From JANOYJ01 sp963792485 (GTDB lineage Bacteria > Pseudomonadota > Alphaproteobacteria > Rhizobiales > Rhizobiaceae): a stretch of DNA of 64,000 nt. The stretch is taken from NCBI GenBank assembly GCA_963792485.1, contig CAWBWL010000013.1, positions 62,001-126,000 of the forward strand. The letters run 5' to 3'. The translations under genes and the position numbers were made by a program. Shown here one piece after another: positions 36,938 to 46,142 of this stretch. Numbering within the stretch: the first letter of the stretch is position 1; the number at the start of each line of letters is the position of its first letter. The notes below the pieces were generated by a model. The model did not search any database, was not told the origin of the DNA, and saw only the letters and a list, made by a program, of their open reading frames with translations.

Positions 36938-37306
36938 ATGCCGCTTCAAACCATCAAAACCGCCTCTGGCGAAGAACTCGTCGTTCTGTCGCGCCGCGAA
37001 TATGACGCGCTGATGGGGCAGCTTGGGGATGAGGAAGCTGAAGACCGGATGACGCTTCTGATCGCCGCCGAGCTACGCGGCGAGACCGCATTGCCCGCGC
37101 CTGTCTCTCAAGCCGTCCTGGGCGGCGACAGCTTGTTGAAGTCACTTCGCCAGTGGCGGGGTCTCACTCAAGCGGAAGTGTCAAAAGCCGCTGGGCTTGG
37201 ACAATGCTTTTTGAGCGAGTTGGAAGCAGGCGCAAAGTCTGGTTCAGCCGAGACGATAGAAAAGCTCGCCCTTGCCTTGGACGTCCCAAAAGGCTGGATC
37301 GGCTGA
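36938..37306 (+). CDS. XRE-type HTH protein, antitoxin-like
   Basis: A 122-residue protein: MPLQTIKTASGEELVVLSRREYDAL at the N terminus resembles antitoxin dimerisation arms, and LRQWRGLTQAEVSKAAGLGQCFLSELEAG is an XRE helix-turn-helix (about residues 70-100). The ATG at 36938 gives the usual start. A TTG at 36911 preceded by AAGGAGGA is a serious alternative that adds nine residues. No toxin gene is seen on either side (ABC-F gene before, convergent zapA after), so it is either an orphan antitoxin or a free-standing repressor. Confidence 0.65.
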   Translation: MPLQTIKTASGEELVVLSRREYDALMGQLGDEEAEDRMTLLIAAELRGETALPAPVSQAVLGGDSLLKSLRQWRGLTQAEVSKAAGLGQCFLSELEAGAKSGSAETIEKLALALDVPKGWIG

Positions 37307-37334
37307 TGTCAGCGGTCAGTTAACCGCCGCCGCC

Positions 37335-37709
37335 TCAGACCAGGCTCCCCACCGCCGGCTGCAGCTTGATGGCCAGCTTCTCAATCCGTTCGGTGACTTC
37401 GCCGAGCACTGTGGTCAGGGCAATATCATTGCGGTCGGCCTTTGACAGCGCCTCGTCACGGGTCTTGCGCAAGGTCTCTACTTCGCTTTCAAGGCCCTTC
37501 AGCTTCTTCTGCTGCTCGGTCAGCTCGTCCATCACCATGATGCCGGCCATGACGACGAGGCGCTGGTCGCCGATTTCGCCGAAGGAGGATTTGAGATGCG
37601 TCACATAGCGGTCAAAGCGGGTGGCGAGGTCTTCGAGGTGCTGCTCCTGCCCCTCGTCGCAGGCCATGCGGTAGACCTTGCCATCAATTGAAACGCTGAC
37701 CTGGGCCAT
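37335..37709 (-). CDS. zapA: Cell division protein ZapA
   Basis: A 124-residue protein with a globular N-terminal domain (VSVSIDGKVYRMACDEGQEQHLEDLATRFDRYV) and a long coiled-coil (about residues 65-105, heptad-rich EQQKKLKGLESEVETLRKTRD). ZapA tetramers bundle FtsZ filaments at the division site. It follows the DUF4164 gene by 8 bp. The pair is divergent from the tkt-gap genes, as often in Hyphomicrobiales. Confidence 0.9.
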   Translation of the reverse strand: MAQVSVSIDGKVYRMACDEGQEQHLEDLATRFDRYVTHLKSSFGEIGDQRLVVMAGIMVMDELTEQQKKLKGLESEVETLRKTRDEALSKADRNDIALTTVLGEVTERIEKLAIKLQPAVGSLV

Positions 37710-37717
37710 TGCCTATC

Positions 37718-37990
37718 CTATCTGTCGAGAACTGCGCGGATTGTTTCCATGGCCGTCACAAGGCGGCGGGAGACTTCATGATTGGCGTTGGAAAGCCGTT
37801 CGCCCCGCGTCTCGGAATTGTCGAGCTCCTGCGCCAGGCGTGAGCGGTCGGAATTGAGCCGCTGCACTTCCTCTTCCGCCTCGGCATAAACCTGGTCATG
37901 CTCCATGCGCAATTCAGCGGCTTTTTCGAGCGCGGCGAGCGCCTTGCCCATGCGTTCGAGCACTTGTTTGAGTGTGAGCGGTTCGGCCAT
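37718..37990 (-). CDS. DUF4164-family coiled-coil protein
   Basis: A 90-residue, highly charged, mostly helical protein (ALEKAAELRMEHDQVYAEAEEEVQRLNSDRSRLAQEL) predicted to be a coiled coil over nearly its whole length. Proteins of this family sit directly upstream of zapA in many Hyphomicrobiales, which suggests a link to the divisome, perhaps as a partner of ZapA. That role is an inference. It starts the zapA operon, divergent from the transketolase gene. Confidence 0.75.
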   Translation of the reverse strand: MAEPLTLKQVLERMGKALAALEKAAELRMEHDQVYAEAEEEVQRLNSDRSRLAQELDNSETRGERLSNANHEVSRRLVTAMETIRAVLDR

Positions 37991-38219
37991 GTCCCCTCAG
38001 CCTTTGTCGTTGAATGCAAACGAATCGCAGGAACTTGAACGCGTTACTGCGATGACCTTACAGAACAGTCGAATGCGGCGTCAATAAAGCGATTTGGGTG
38101 ATTTTTCTCGCTCGTTTTGTTGACTCGCACCCTTCACCTGCTATGTGTCGCGCGTTTTTGAATTCACTGCCATCAGCCGGTTTTCAAACCTCGTTTGCCT
38201 CCAACAGAACGGGACGCTC

Positions 38220-40212
38220 ATGACTTCTCATGCCCAGCACACACTCATGGCCAACGCAGTCCGCTCGCTGTCAATTGACGGCGTGGACAAAGCCAATTCC
38301 GGCCATCCAGGCCTGCCGCTTGGCGCGGCGGATGTGGCGACCGTTCTGTTTTCGAAATACCTCAAGTTTGACGCTTCCGATCCGCATTGGCCTGACCGCG
38401 ACCGGTTTGTTCTGTCTGCCGGGCACGGCTCGATGCTGATTTATTCGCTGTTGCACCTGACCGGGTATGATGGTGTGACGCTCGATCAGCTGAAGCGTTT
38501 CCGCCAGCTTGGCTCCAACACTGCCGGGCATCCCGAATATGGCCACACGCCGGGCGTTGAGACCACGACCGGGCCGCTTGGGCAGGGCTTGGCGACATCG
38601 GTGGGGATGGCGCTGGCGGAGAAGATGCTGGCGGCTGAATTCGGCAAGAAGGTCGTCGATCACTTCACTTACGTGCTCGCCTCCGACGGCGATCTGATGG
38701 AGGGCGTAAGTCAGGAAGCCATCGCCATTGCCGGGCACTACAAGCTGAGCAAGCTGGTTGTGTTCTGGGACGATAATGGCATATCCATTGACGGGCCGCT
38801 GTCGATCTCCGACTCCGTTGATCAGGTCAAGCGCTTCCAGTCGGCAGGCTGGCGCTCTGAGCGGGTTGACGGCCATGATCCCGACGCCATTGCCGCCGCC
38901 ATTGAGCGGGCGCAGAAATCCGGCAAACCGTCCATGATCGCCTGCAAGACCGTCATCGGCTTTGGCTCGCCCAAGCGCGCGGGCACATCCAAGGCGCATG
39001 GCGAACCGCTTGGCGCAGAAGAGACCGCTGCCACGAAAGCCAAGCTCGGACTTCCTTCCGAAGCGTTCGCGATTGATCCGGCAGCGCTGAAAGCGTGGCG
39101 CGCAGCGGGCAGCCGCGGCGGCGCGGCTCGCAAAGATTGGGCCGGACGCTTCGCAACGCTCTCTTCCACAAAACAAAGCGAGTTCATCCGCCGTATGAAG
39201 GGCGAGCGGACGGGCAAGATCGCCAAGGCAATTGCAGCGCACAAGAAGGCGCTGATCGCCGCGCCGGTCAATGTCGCGACACGCAAGGCGTCTGAGCTTT
39301 CGCTGGACGTGATCAAGGCGGTGATGCCGGAGCTGGTGTCCGGCTCGGCGGACCTGACGCCGTCCAATAACACCAAAGCCAAGGGCTTTGACGATTTCAC
39401 CGTCAAGACGCCGAAGGGGCGCTATATCCGCTGGGGCATCCGCGAGCATGGCATGTGCGCAGGCGATGTCCGGCATCGCCCTGCATGGCGGCTTTGCCCC
39501 TGTTGGCGGCACGTTCATGGTGTTCACCGACTATGCCCGCCCCGCCATCCGCCTCGCCTCGCTGATGGGCGTTCCCGTCACCTACGTGATGACGCATGAC
39601 AGCATCGGCCTTGGCGAAGACGGGCCGACGCATCAGCCGGTCGAACATCTGGCGGCCCTGCGTTGCATTCCGAACCTGCGCACCTTCCGGCCCTGCGATG
39701 CGGTGGAGACCGCCGAATGCTGGCAGGCGGCATTGGAGCGCACCGACGGGCCGACGGTTCTGTGCCTGACGCGGCAGAACCTTGTTCAGTCCCGGACCAA
39801 GAACAGCACTGAGAATCTGTCCGCCCAAGGCGGCTACGAGCTTCTGCCCGCCGAGGGCGGCAAGGCGCAGGTCTCCATATTTGCCTCCGGCTCGGAAGTC
39901 GAGATTGCGGTCAATGCCCGCAAACTTCTGATGGAGAAGGGCGTGCATGCCCGCGTCGTGTCGGTTCCCTCGATGGAATTGCTCTTGTCTCAGGACGAGG
40001 CGACGAGGAAAGCCGTCATCGGCACTGCGCCGGTGCGCATCGCCGTCGAGGCCGGATTGCGCTTCGGCTGGGACGCCATCATCGGCGATCACGGTCTGTT
40101 TGTCGGCATGACCGGCTTCGGCGCGTCAGCCCCCGCAAAAGACCTCTACAAACATTTCGGAATCACTGCGGAAGCTGTTGCAGATTTGGTCATGACGCGG
40201 CATAACCACTAA
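38220..40212 (+). CDS. tkt: Transketolase (frame interrupted)
   Basis: A thiamine-diphosphate enzyme of the pentose phosphate pathway, exchanging two-carbon units. The N-terminal domain has ANSGHPGLPLGAADVATVLF, GHGSMLIYSLLHLTGYD and GDLMEGVSQEAIAIAGH ending near DDNGISIDG (the ThDP and metal region). A one-base break at about 39455 interrupts the pyrimidine domain exactly at REHGM; the other frame continues AQAMSGIALHGGFAPVGGTF and the C-terminal domain. Corrected length is 663 residues, the family norm. Start at 38220 gives the expected MTSHAQHTLMANAVR; gap follows by 28 bp. Confidence 0.92.
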
Positions 40213-40240
40213 CTAATCGATTTAAATTCAGGAGAGAACC

Positions 40241-41258
40241 ATGGCAAAGATACGCGTCGCAATCAATGGCTTCGGCCGCATCGGCCGCAACATCGTTCGG
40301 GCGATCTACAAATCCGGCCGCACCGACATTGACGTCGTGGCGGTCAATGATCTCGGCCCGGTCGAGACCAACGCGCATCTTCTGCGCTACAATTCCGTCC
40401 ATGGCCGCTTCCCGCATGAAGTGACGGTCAAAGGCGATTCCATTTCCATCGGCTCAGACACATTCAAGGTCACCGCCGTGAAGGACCCCAGCCAGCTGCC
40501 GCACAAAGATCTCGGCGTGGACATCGTCCTTGAATGCACCGGCATTTTCACATCCAAGGAAAAGGCCTCGGCCCATCTTGACGGCCGGCGCCAAGCGCGT
40601 CATCGTCTCGGCTCCCTGCGACGCAGCAGATGCGACAATCGTTTATGGGGTGAACCACGAGACGCTGACGAAAGACGATATGGTCATTTCGAACGCCTCC
40701 TGCACCACCAACTGCCTCGCGCCCGTGGTCAAAGTGCTGAACGATTCCGTTGGCATCAGCCACGGCTTCATGACCACCATCCACGCCTATACCGGCGACC
40801 AGCCGACGCTCGACACGATGCACAAGGATCTCTACCGCGCCCGCGCTGCGGCCATGTCGATGATCCCGACCTCGACGGGCGCGGCCAAGGCCATCGGCCT
40901 TGTCATTCCCGAACTCAAGGGCAAGCTCGACGGCACCTCCATCCGCGTGCCGGTGCCGAACGTGTCGGTTGTCGATTTCAAGTTCGTCGCCAAGCGCGCG
41001 ACCAGCATGGAAGAGATCAACGCCGCGATCAAGGCCGCAGCCGATGCAGGCCCGCTGAAGGGCATTCTCGGCTATACCAATGATCCAAACGTCTCGATCG
41101 ACTTCAACCACAACCCGCATTCGTCCAACTTCCACATGGACCAGACCAAGGTCGTCGAAGGCACTTTGGTGCGCATTCTCACCTGGTACGACAATGAATG
41201 GGGCTTTTCCAACCGCATGGGCGACACGGCTGTGCATTTCGGCAAGGTGATTGGGTGA
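40241..41258 (+). CDS. gap: Glyceraldehyde-3-phosphate dehydrogenase (frame interrupted)
   Basis: A glycolytic and gluconeogenic enzyme. The N-terminal NAD-binding start INGFGRIGRN is in frame 1. At about 40578 one extra base (a T in CATCTTGACG) shifts the frame, after which TAGAKRVIVSAP, the active-site ASCTTNCLAP and the C-terminal WYDNEWGFSNRM are read. Corrected length is 338 residues. A GGAGAG ribosome site precedes the ATG. It follows tkt and probably shares its transcript. Loss of such a central enzyme is unlikely, which argues for a sequence error. Confidence 0.93.
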
Positions 41259-41413
41259 CGCCATACAAACCGCTTCTGGGACTGCTGATCTTGGCGGTTC
41301 CGGTTTTGGTGATTTGGTGGCTGATGCGCAAATCGAAAATGCCGCGCGCTGAAGATAACAATCATGAGAAATGGATAGACCCGGACAGGCATACTGGCCA
41401 TGACGCTGACTAG
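41255..41413 (+). CDS. Small single-span membrane protein overlapping gap
   Basis: A 52-residue product starting at a GTG that overlaps the gap stop (GTGA). It has one hydrophobic segment (LLGLLILAVPVLVIWWLMRK) and a charged hydrophilic tail. The overlap suggests translational coupling with gap. No family is recognised. The start and reality are supported only by overlap, transmembrane character and lack of another gene here. Confidence 0.5.
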   Translation: MTPYKPLLGLLILAVPVLVIWWLMRKSKMPRAEDNNHEKWIDPDRHTGHDAD

Positions 41414-41519
41414 GGTGAATGCCTGATTTCTTTCAGCTGATCGCCACAATTCCGCCCGCTGCCCGCCGCAACATTCTCCGCGCGGAGGGCAGATACGAAC
41501 CCATCATGAGGTCAGCAAC

Positions 41520-41759
41520 ATGAAGAAAATTCTCGCAGCATCCATGATCCTCTTCTCGCTCTCTGGCGCGGCCATGGCCGGTCAGTGCCCCGGCCTTTGG
41601 GCCAAGGCCGAGGAGGCCATGAAAACCGCCACGCTCGATGATGCAGGCAAAGCGCAGGTCACCGAACTCATCGCCAAGGGCAAGACAGAGCACGAGGCCG
41701 GCGACCATGCCGCCTCCGAGGCGACATTGGGCGAGGCCCTGAAGCTTCTCGGCGTTTGA
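41520..41759 (+). CDS. Small secreted helical protein
   Basis: A 79-residue protein with a clear Sec signal (MKKILAASMILFSLSGAAMA) and a short mature part of about 59 residues, helical and Ala/Glu/Lys-rich (LWAKAEEAMKTATLDDAGKAQVTELIAKG). It resembles small periplasmic proteins of unknown function found in Hyphomicrobiales. A terminator follows 22 bp after the stop. Confidence 0.75.
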   Translation: MKKILAASMILFSLSGAAMAGQCPGLWAKAEEAMKTATLDDAGKAQVTELIAKGKTEHEAGDHAASEATLGEALKLLGV

Positions 41760-41781
41760 GCCGCACTCGCTCTGATTGGAG

Positions 41782-41805
41782 ACGCCCGGCATGTCCGGGC
41801 GTTTG
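41782..41805 (+). terminator. Hairpin terminator between convergent genes
   Basis: ACGCCCGG-CATGT-CCGGGCGT followed by TT and GC-poor bases. It lies between the small secreted protein gene and the convergent trcR gene and could serve both strands. Confidence 0.8.
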
Positions 41806-41813
41806 CTCCATAG

Positions 41814-42503
41814 CTATTGCTGATCGTCGTCCTTCGCCTCGCCCTTGAGCGCGGAGAGCTTGGCGAAGACCTTGTCCGCATCCAGCTCCTGATCATCGCG
41901 TCCGGCGAAGATCGAGGGGTCAAGGTCCTGCGTGGTTGCGGCGGGCAGCAGTGTGTCGCCGCTCTCGGCCGGCAGCGGCTTGCCTTTGTTGGCGCGCTCG
42001 ATTTCAATATCGAGGTCAATCTGCGAACAAATGCCGAGCGTCACCGGATCCATCGGGGCAAGGTTGGACGAGTTCCAATGCGTGCGGTTGCGCACCTGCT
42101 CGATAGTGGACTTCGTAGTGCCGACAAGACGGGAAATCTGCGCGTCTTTCAGTTCCGCGTGGTTGCGCACCAGCCACAGGATGGCGTTTGGGCGGTCCTG
42201 ACGCTTGGACAAAGGCGTGTAGCGCGCGCCCTTGCGCTTGGCTTCCGGCACGCGCACCTTCGCGTCCGCCATTTTCAGCTTGTGCTCCGGATCCTTCTCG
42301 GCTGCGGAGATCTCGTCGCGCGTCAGCTGGCCGGTGTTGATGGGATCCATGCCCTTGATCCCCTGCGCGGCGTCGCCATCGGCGATCGCTTTGACTTCGA
42401 GCGGGTGCAGGCGGCAGAAACCGGCGATTTGGTCGAAGGAAAGCGCGGTGTTGTCGACCAGCCACACGGCGGTGGCTTTGGGCATGAGCAGTTGCGTTGA
42501 CAT
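41814..42503 (-). CDS. trcR: Cell cycle transcriptional regulator TrcR (DUF1013)
   Basis: A 229-residue DUF1013 protein: AVWLVDNTALSFDQIAGFCRLHPLEVKAIADGD near the N terminus, then AILWLVRNHAELKDAQISRLVGTTKSTIEQVRNRTHWN, two HTH-like segments. The family is confined to alphaproteobacteria and TrcR associates with RNA polymerase at cell-cycle promoters in Caulobacter. The C-terminal 60 residues are acidic and probably disordered. A GCCCGCC...GGCGGGC hairpin (42524-42545) lies in the leader. Confidence 0.88.
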   Translation of the reverse strand: MSTQLLMPKATAVWLVDNTALSFDQIAGFCRLHPLEVKAIADGDAAQGIKGMDPINTGQLTRDEISAAEKDPEHKLKMADAKVRVPEAKRKGARYTPLSKRQDRPNAILWLVRNHAELKDAQISRLVGTTKSTIEQVRNRTHWNSSNLAPMDPVTLGICSQIDLDIEIERANKGKPLPAESGDTLLPAATTQDLDPSIFAGRDDQELDADKVFAKLSALKGEAKDDDQQ

Positions 42504-42611
42504 GAAGACAAATCCTTTTCGTCGCCCGCCTCTCCCGTGGCGGGCGGTGGGCAGGCCACCGTAATTATGGGAATGAGTGGGCTATAGCCATATTTGAGGG
42601 AAAGGGCAAGA

Positions 42612-43183
42612 ATGGAGATTGTTGGGAGACTGAGTGACCCTGTGGACATAATCGAAGTTGTTGAATGGTCTTCTGAATGGCCGGTAAAATTCGGTGCGTT
42701 CGCCGCGCGGATCCGAGACGTGATGGGTCGCAGGCTTTGCGGATTGATCACATAGGTTCAACTTCAGTAGCTGGGTTAGCAGCCAAGCCAGTGATCGATA
42801 TCCAAGTTTCAGTCGCCAGTTTTGAACCTCTTGAGCCCCTCATTACTTCGATGGCGCGAATTGGGTGTGTTTTCAGGCCCGAGAACCCGCATTTGACCAA
42901 ACTCTACTTCCGGGAACCGCCCGGCAGCGAGCGCACGCACATTCATGCCCGCATTCATGGCAGCTGGCATGGGCAGCAGGCCCTGTTGTTTCGAGACTTT
43001 CTTCGGAGTCATCCGGACGAACATGTGCCCTACGCCGAAATTAAACACTCGCTTGCCGCTCAGTTTCGCGAAAATCATGCGGCCTACACTGAGGGCAAGG
43101 ACGAATACATTTGGGGGATATTGCGCCGGGCCGACCACTGGGCGCTACTCACGGGGTGGACGTCCAACTCCCCGGATGCTTGA
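42612..43183 (+). CDS. GrpB/UPF0157 family protein (frame interrupted)
   Basis: A nucleotidyltransferase-fold protein. The first frame gives VVEWSSEWPVKFGAFAARIRDVMG; after a missing base at about 42730 the second gives ALRIDHIGSTSVAGLAAKPVIDIQV, the GrpB hallmark, then HARIHGSWHGQQALLFRDFLR. Corrected length is about 190 residues, normal for UPF0157. Its substrate is unknown. It is a lone gene between trcR and the kef pair. Confidence 0.8.
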
Positions 43184-43258
43184 GTTCGCTCAGACAAACC
43201 TGTTGCCTTTTCCTGCCGAAACGACAATTTGCATGAACACCACACTCAAGCATGTTCC

Positions 43259-43888
43259 ATGGCCAAGCAAAAGAAAATCCTGATCCTTTTCGCCCATCCG
43301 CGCCTCTCCACATCCGTTGTGCAGCGGGCCATGCTCAACGCCATCGAGGGGCTTGAGCACGTGACTTTCCACGACCTTTACGCTTCCTATCCCGACTTCA
43401 TCATCGACGTGAAGCGCGAGCAGGAGCTTTTGCTGGCGCACGACATCATCACTTTTCAGCATCCGTTCTATTGGTATTCGTGCCCCGCCATCATCAAAGA
43501 ATGGCTCGATCTCGTGCTGGAGAATGGTTGGGCTTATGGGACTGGCGGGTCGAAGCTGCACCGCAAGTTCTTGATGAACGCCATTTCGACCGGCGGCAGC
43601 AAGGATGCCTACCGAGCGGACGGGCGCAACCGGTTTGAGATCGTCAAGCTGCTGGCGCCATTTGACCAGAGCGCGCATTTGTGTGGCATGGCTTATCTTG
43701 CGCCTTTCGTCATTCACACCGGGCGGCACATGGCCGAGGCGGAGCTGTCGGGTGCGGCGGAGAATTACCGCGAACTGCTCGCAGACTTGCGGGATGGCAG
43801 AATTGATCCTTTGGCGCGGCTCGCGAAGGGGTATGACCTTCCCAAGGCATTCGGTGCGCTGAAGGCGAGGGCTGCCCATGCATCTTGA
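43259..43888 (+). CDS. kefF: NAD(P)H oxidoreductase, KefF-like ancillary protein
   Basis: A 209-residue flavodoxin-fold protein: ILILFAHPRLSTSVVQRAMLNAIEG, HDIITFQHPFYWYSCPAIIKEWLDLVLENGWAYG and the FMN loop TGGSKDAYRADGRN. These are KefF/MdaB-type features. In E. coli KefF binds and activates the KefC potassium efflux channel, and can reduce quinones. The stop overlaps the kefC start by 11 bp, supporting the same pairing here. The start at 43259 is preferred to one upstream in a His-rich lead-in. Confidence 0.85.
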   Translation: MAKQKKILILFAHPRLSTSVVQRAMLNAIEGLEHVTFHDLYASYPDFIIDVKREQELLLAHDIITFQHPFYWYSCPAIIKEWLDLVLENGWAYGTGGSKLHRKFLMNAISTGGSKDAYRADGRNRFEIVKLLAPFDQSAHLCGMAYLAPFVIHTGRHMAEAELSGAAENYRELLADLRDGRIDPLARLAKGYDLPKAFGALKARAAHAS

Positions 43889-45739
43889 GGATTTTCTCTT
43901 AGGTGCCTTTGTCTATCTTGCCGCCGCGGTCATTGCGGCGCCCATCGCCATGCGGCTCGGCCTCGGCTCCGTGCTTGGCTATCTCATTGCAGGCATCGCC
44001 ATCGGTCCTTCCGTCTTCGGGTTGATCGGCGGCAGTCAAGGCGAGAGTGTCATGCATTTCGCCGAGTTCGGCGTTATCGTCATGCTGTTCCTCGTCGGCC
44101 TCGAATTGCAGCCGTCAAAGCTGTGGGACTTGCGCAGGCCCATCTTGGGACTTGGCGGCTTGCAGGTGGCGGGCACGGCGGCGATGATCGGCGGGGCGGC
44201 ATTGCTGCTTGGCTATGAATGGAGGACTGCGCTGACTGTCGGGCTGGTTTTGGCGCTGTCGTCCACCGCCATCGTCCTGCAAAGCATGCAGGAGCGTGGG
44301 CTGATGAAGACATCGGTCGGGCAGTCGACATTCTCGGTGCTGCTGTTTCAGGATATTTCGGTCATCCCGATGCTCGCCTTGTTGCCGCTTCTGGCCGTGC
44401 AGGGCGCAAGCGGGACGGAAAACCACAGCCTGATCGCGGGCCTTCCCGCCTGGGCGCAGACGCTCGCCGTGCTGGGCGCGGTGGCGGCGATCATCCTTGC
44501 GGGGCGCTATCTGATGCGGCCTTTGTTCCGCATCGTGGCGGGCGCGAATATCCGGGAAATATTCGTGGCCTTCGCCTTACTCATCGTTGTCGGCATCACG
44601 CTGCTGATGCAGCTGGTCGGCCTGTCGGCGGCGCTTGGCACTTTCCTCGCGGGCGTCGTTCTGGCGGAAAGTGAATACCGGCACGAGCTTGAGCAGGATC
44701 TCGACCCGTTCAAGGGCCTGCTCTTGGCGGTGTTTTTCATCGCGGTCGGCGCGGGCATCGACTTTGGCCTCCTGATGAGCGAGCCGGTGAGGATCATCTC
44801 CTATGTGCTCGGCTTCGTCCTCATCAAGCTCATCGTTCATTTTATTCTCGCCCGCCTGTTCCGCATCCCAACGCCCGACGCGTCGCGTTTCTCCTTCATG
44901 CTGGCGCAGGGCGGTGAGTTTGCCTTTGTGTTGATTTCGTTTGTGGCAGGGCTTGGCCTGTCTCGGCGTTGCTGATGCCGGGATGCTGGTTGCGGTCGTG
45001 GCGATCTCCATGGCGCTGGCGCCGCTCATGATTATCTTTGAGGAGAAGGTGGTCCAGCCGCTCTTCGCGCGCGGCGGGGTTGCTGCGCGAGCCGGATGTG
45101 ATTGACGAGAGCGAGGCGAAAGTCATCATCGCCGGCTATGGCCGTTTCGGCATGACAGTCGGGCGGCTGTTGATGGCGAACGGCTTCAAGTCCGTGGTGC
45201 TGGAGCATGACACGGAGCAGATCGACGCGCTGCGCCGCTTTGGCATCAAGCTGTTTTACGGCGACGCCTCGCGCATCGACCTGCTGGAGGCGGCCGGGGC
45301 GCGGGAGGCGGAGGTAATGATCCTTGCCGTGGACGAACGGGACAAGGCCAACGAGATCGCCGCAGCCGTGCAGAAAAATTTCCCGAACCTGCGCATCTTC
45401 GCCCGCGTCTTCGACCGAGTGCATGCCTATGAGATGGTCAATGCCGGGGTGAGGGATTTTTACCGCGAGGTGTTCGACGCCTCGGTGCAGATGGGCGAGG
45501 ACGCGCTGGTGGCGCTTGGCAAACACCCCTACGAGGCGCACCGCGCCGCGCTGCTGTTCAAGGCGCATGACAGGGAACTGCTGCTTCAGTCCGCCGCGCA
45601 TCAGGGCGACAGCGCCGCGCAGATGGACATCGCGCGCAAGGGGCGGGCGGAGATTTCCAACGTGCTCGATGCGGACCGGACTGGAAAGCCGGTCAGTTCG
45701 GAAGAGGCGTGGATTGCGAAAGAGCGGCCGGATCAGTGA
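43878..45739 (+). CDS. kefC: Potassium/proton antiporter KefB/KefC type (two frame breaks)
   Basis: An inner-membrane efflux system opened by glutathione adducts. The membrane domain (MRLGLGSVLGYLIAGIAIGP, GLVLALSSTAIVLQSMQERG, VVLAESEYRHELEQDLDPFKGLLLAVFFIAVG) is followed by a cytoplasmic TrkA-N NAD-binding domain (IIAGYGRFGMTVGRLLMANG). One extra base each at about 44960 and 45077 break the frame at GLGL and near FARGG. Corrected length is 619 residues, close to E. coli KefC. Predicted role: acidify the cytoplasm during electrophile stress. Confidence 0.88.
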
Positions 45740-45746
45740 GGACAGA

Positions 45747-45947
45747 TCATTTCCGCGAGCGTTCTGACTTGTAGTCGTAATTCGGGTCCCAATCGACTTT
45801 TCCGATGAGGTCGAGAAGGCGTTTGCCGTTTCGCCGCGCAATGAATTCTTCCAGCGCGGTCTTGATGACGGCAGCGGCAGTCTGGCTACCACTCAGGGCA
45901 ATGGCCGGGTCAAGAAGCGTTTGATCGATGTCGAGTTCAGTTATCAT
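45747..45947 (-). CDS. VapB-family antitoxin, apparently orphan
   Basis: A 66-residue protein: TELDIDQTLLDPAIALSGSQTAAAVIKTALEEFIARRNGKRLLDLIGKVDWDPNY. This is the DUF2191 VapB pattern, where an RHH-like part binds DNA and the C-terminal tail blocks a PIN-domain toxin. GGAGGAGG precedes the ATG. A vapC gene would be expected just downstream (below 45747), but that DNA encodes the C terminus of KefC on the other strand. No toxin is therefore present. Confidence 0.75.
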   Translation of the reverse strand: MITELDIDQTLLDPAIALSGSQTAAAVIKTALEEFIARRNGKRLLDLIGKVDWDPNYDYKSERSRK

Positions 45948-46006
45948 GCGCGCCTCCTCCTTTTCCAGTATTGTGCTGCGGTGTTGAAGAATGGGAAGCC
46001 AAATTT

Positions 46007-46112
46007 GGACCCTCGGAGCTGTCCCTCATCCGACCCTTCGGGCCACCTTCTCCCCGTTCTCACGGGGAGAAGGTGGCCCGAAGGGTCGGATGAGGGACAG
46101 CTCCGAGGGTCC
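46007..46112. repeat. Perfect palindrome with 51-bp arms
   Basis: The arms at 46007-46057 and 46062-46112 are exactly complementary around a 4-base TCTC loop. The left arm runs from GGACCCTCGG to TTCTCCCCGT. CTCATCC...CACCTTCTCCCC cores of this kind recur as intergenic palindromes in Rhizobiales. A related half copy lies at 62825. It could also end transcription on both strands between the vapB region and the Pot-type importer. Confidence 0.9.
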
Positions 46113-46142
46113 GGAAGTTATCTGAAACTCACCGCTATGCCG

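Noticed and set aside
39421..39480. Programmed ribosomal frameshift in transketolase
   Set aside because: No slippery heptamer with a following pseudoknot is visible, and similar one-base breaks occur in eleven other unrelated genes, so a common technical cause is more likely.
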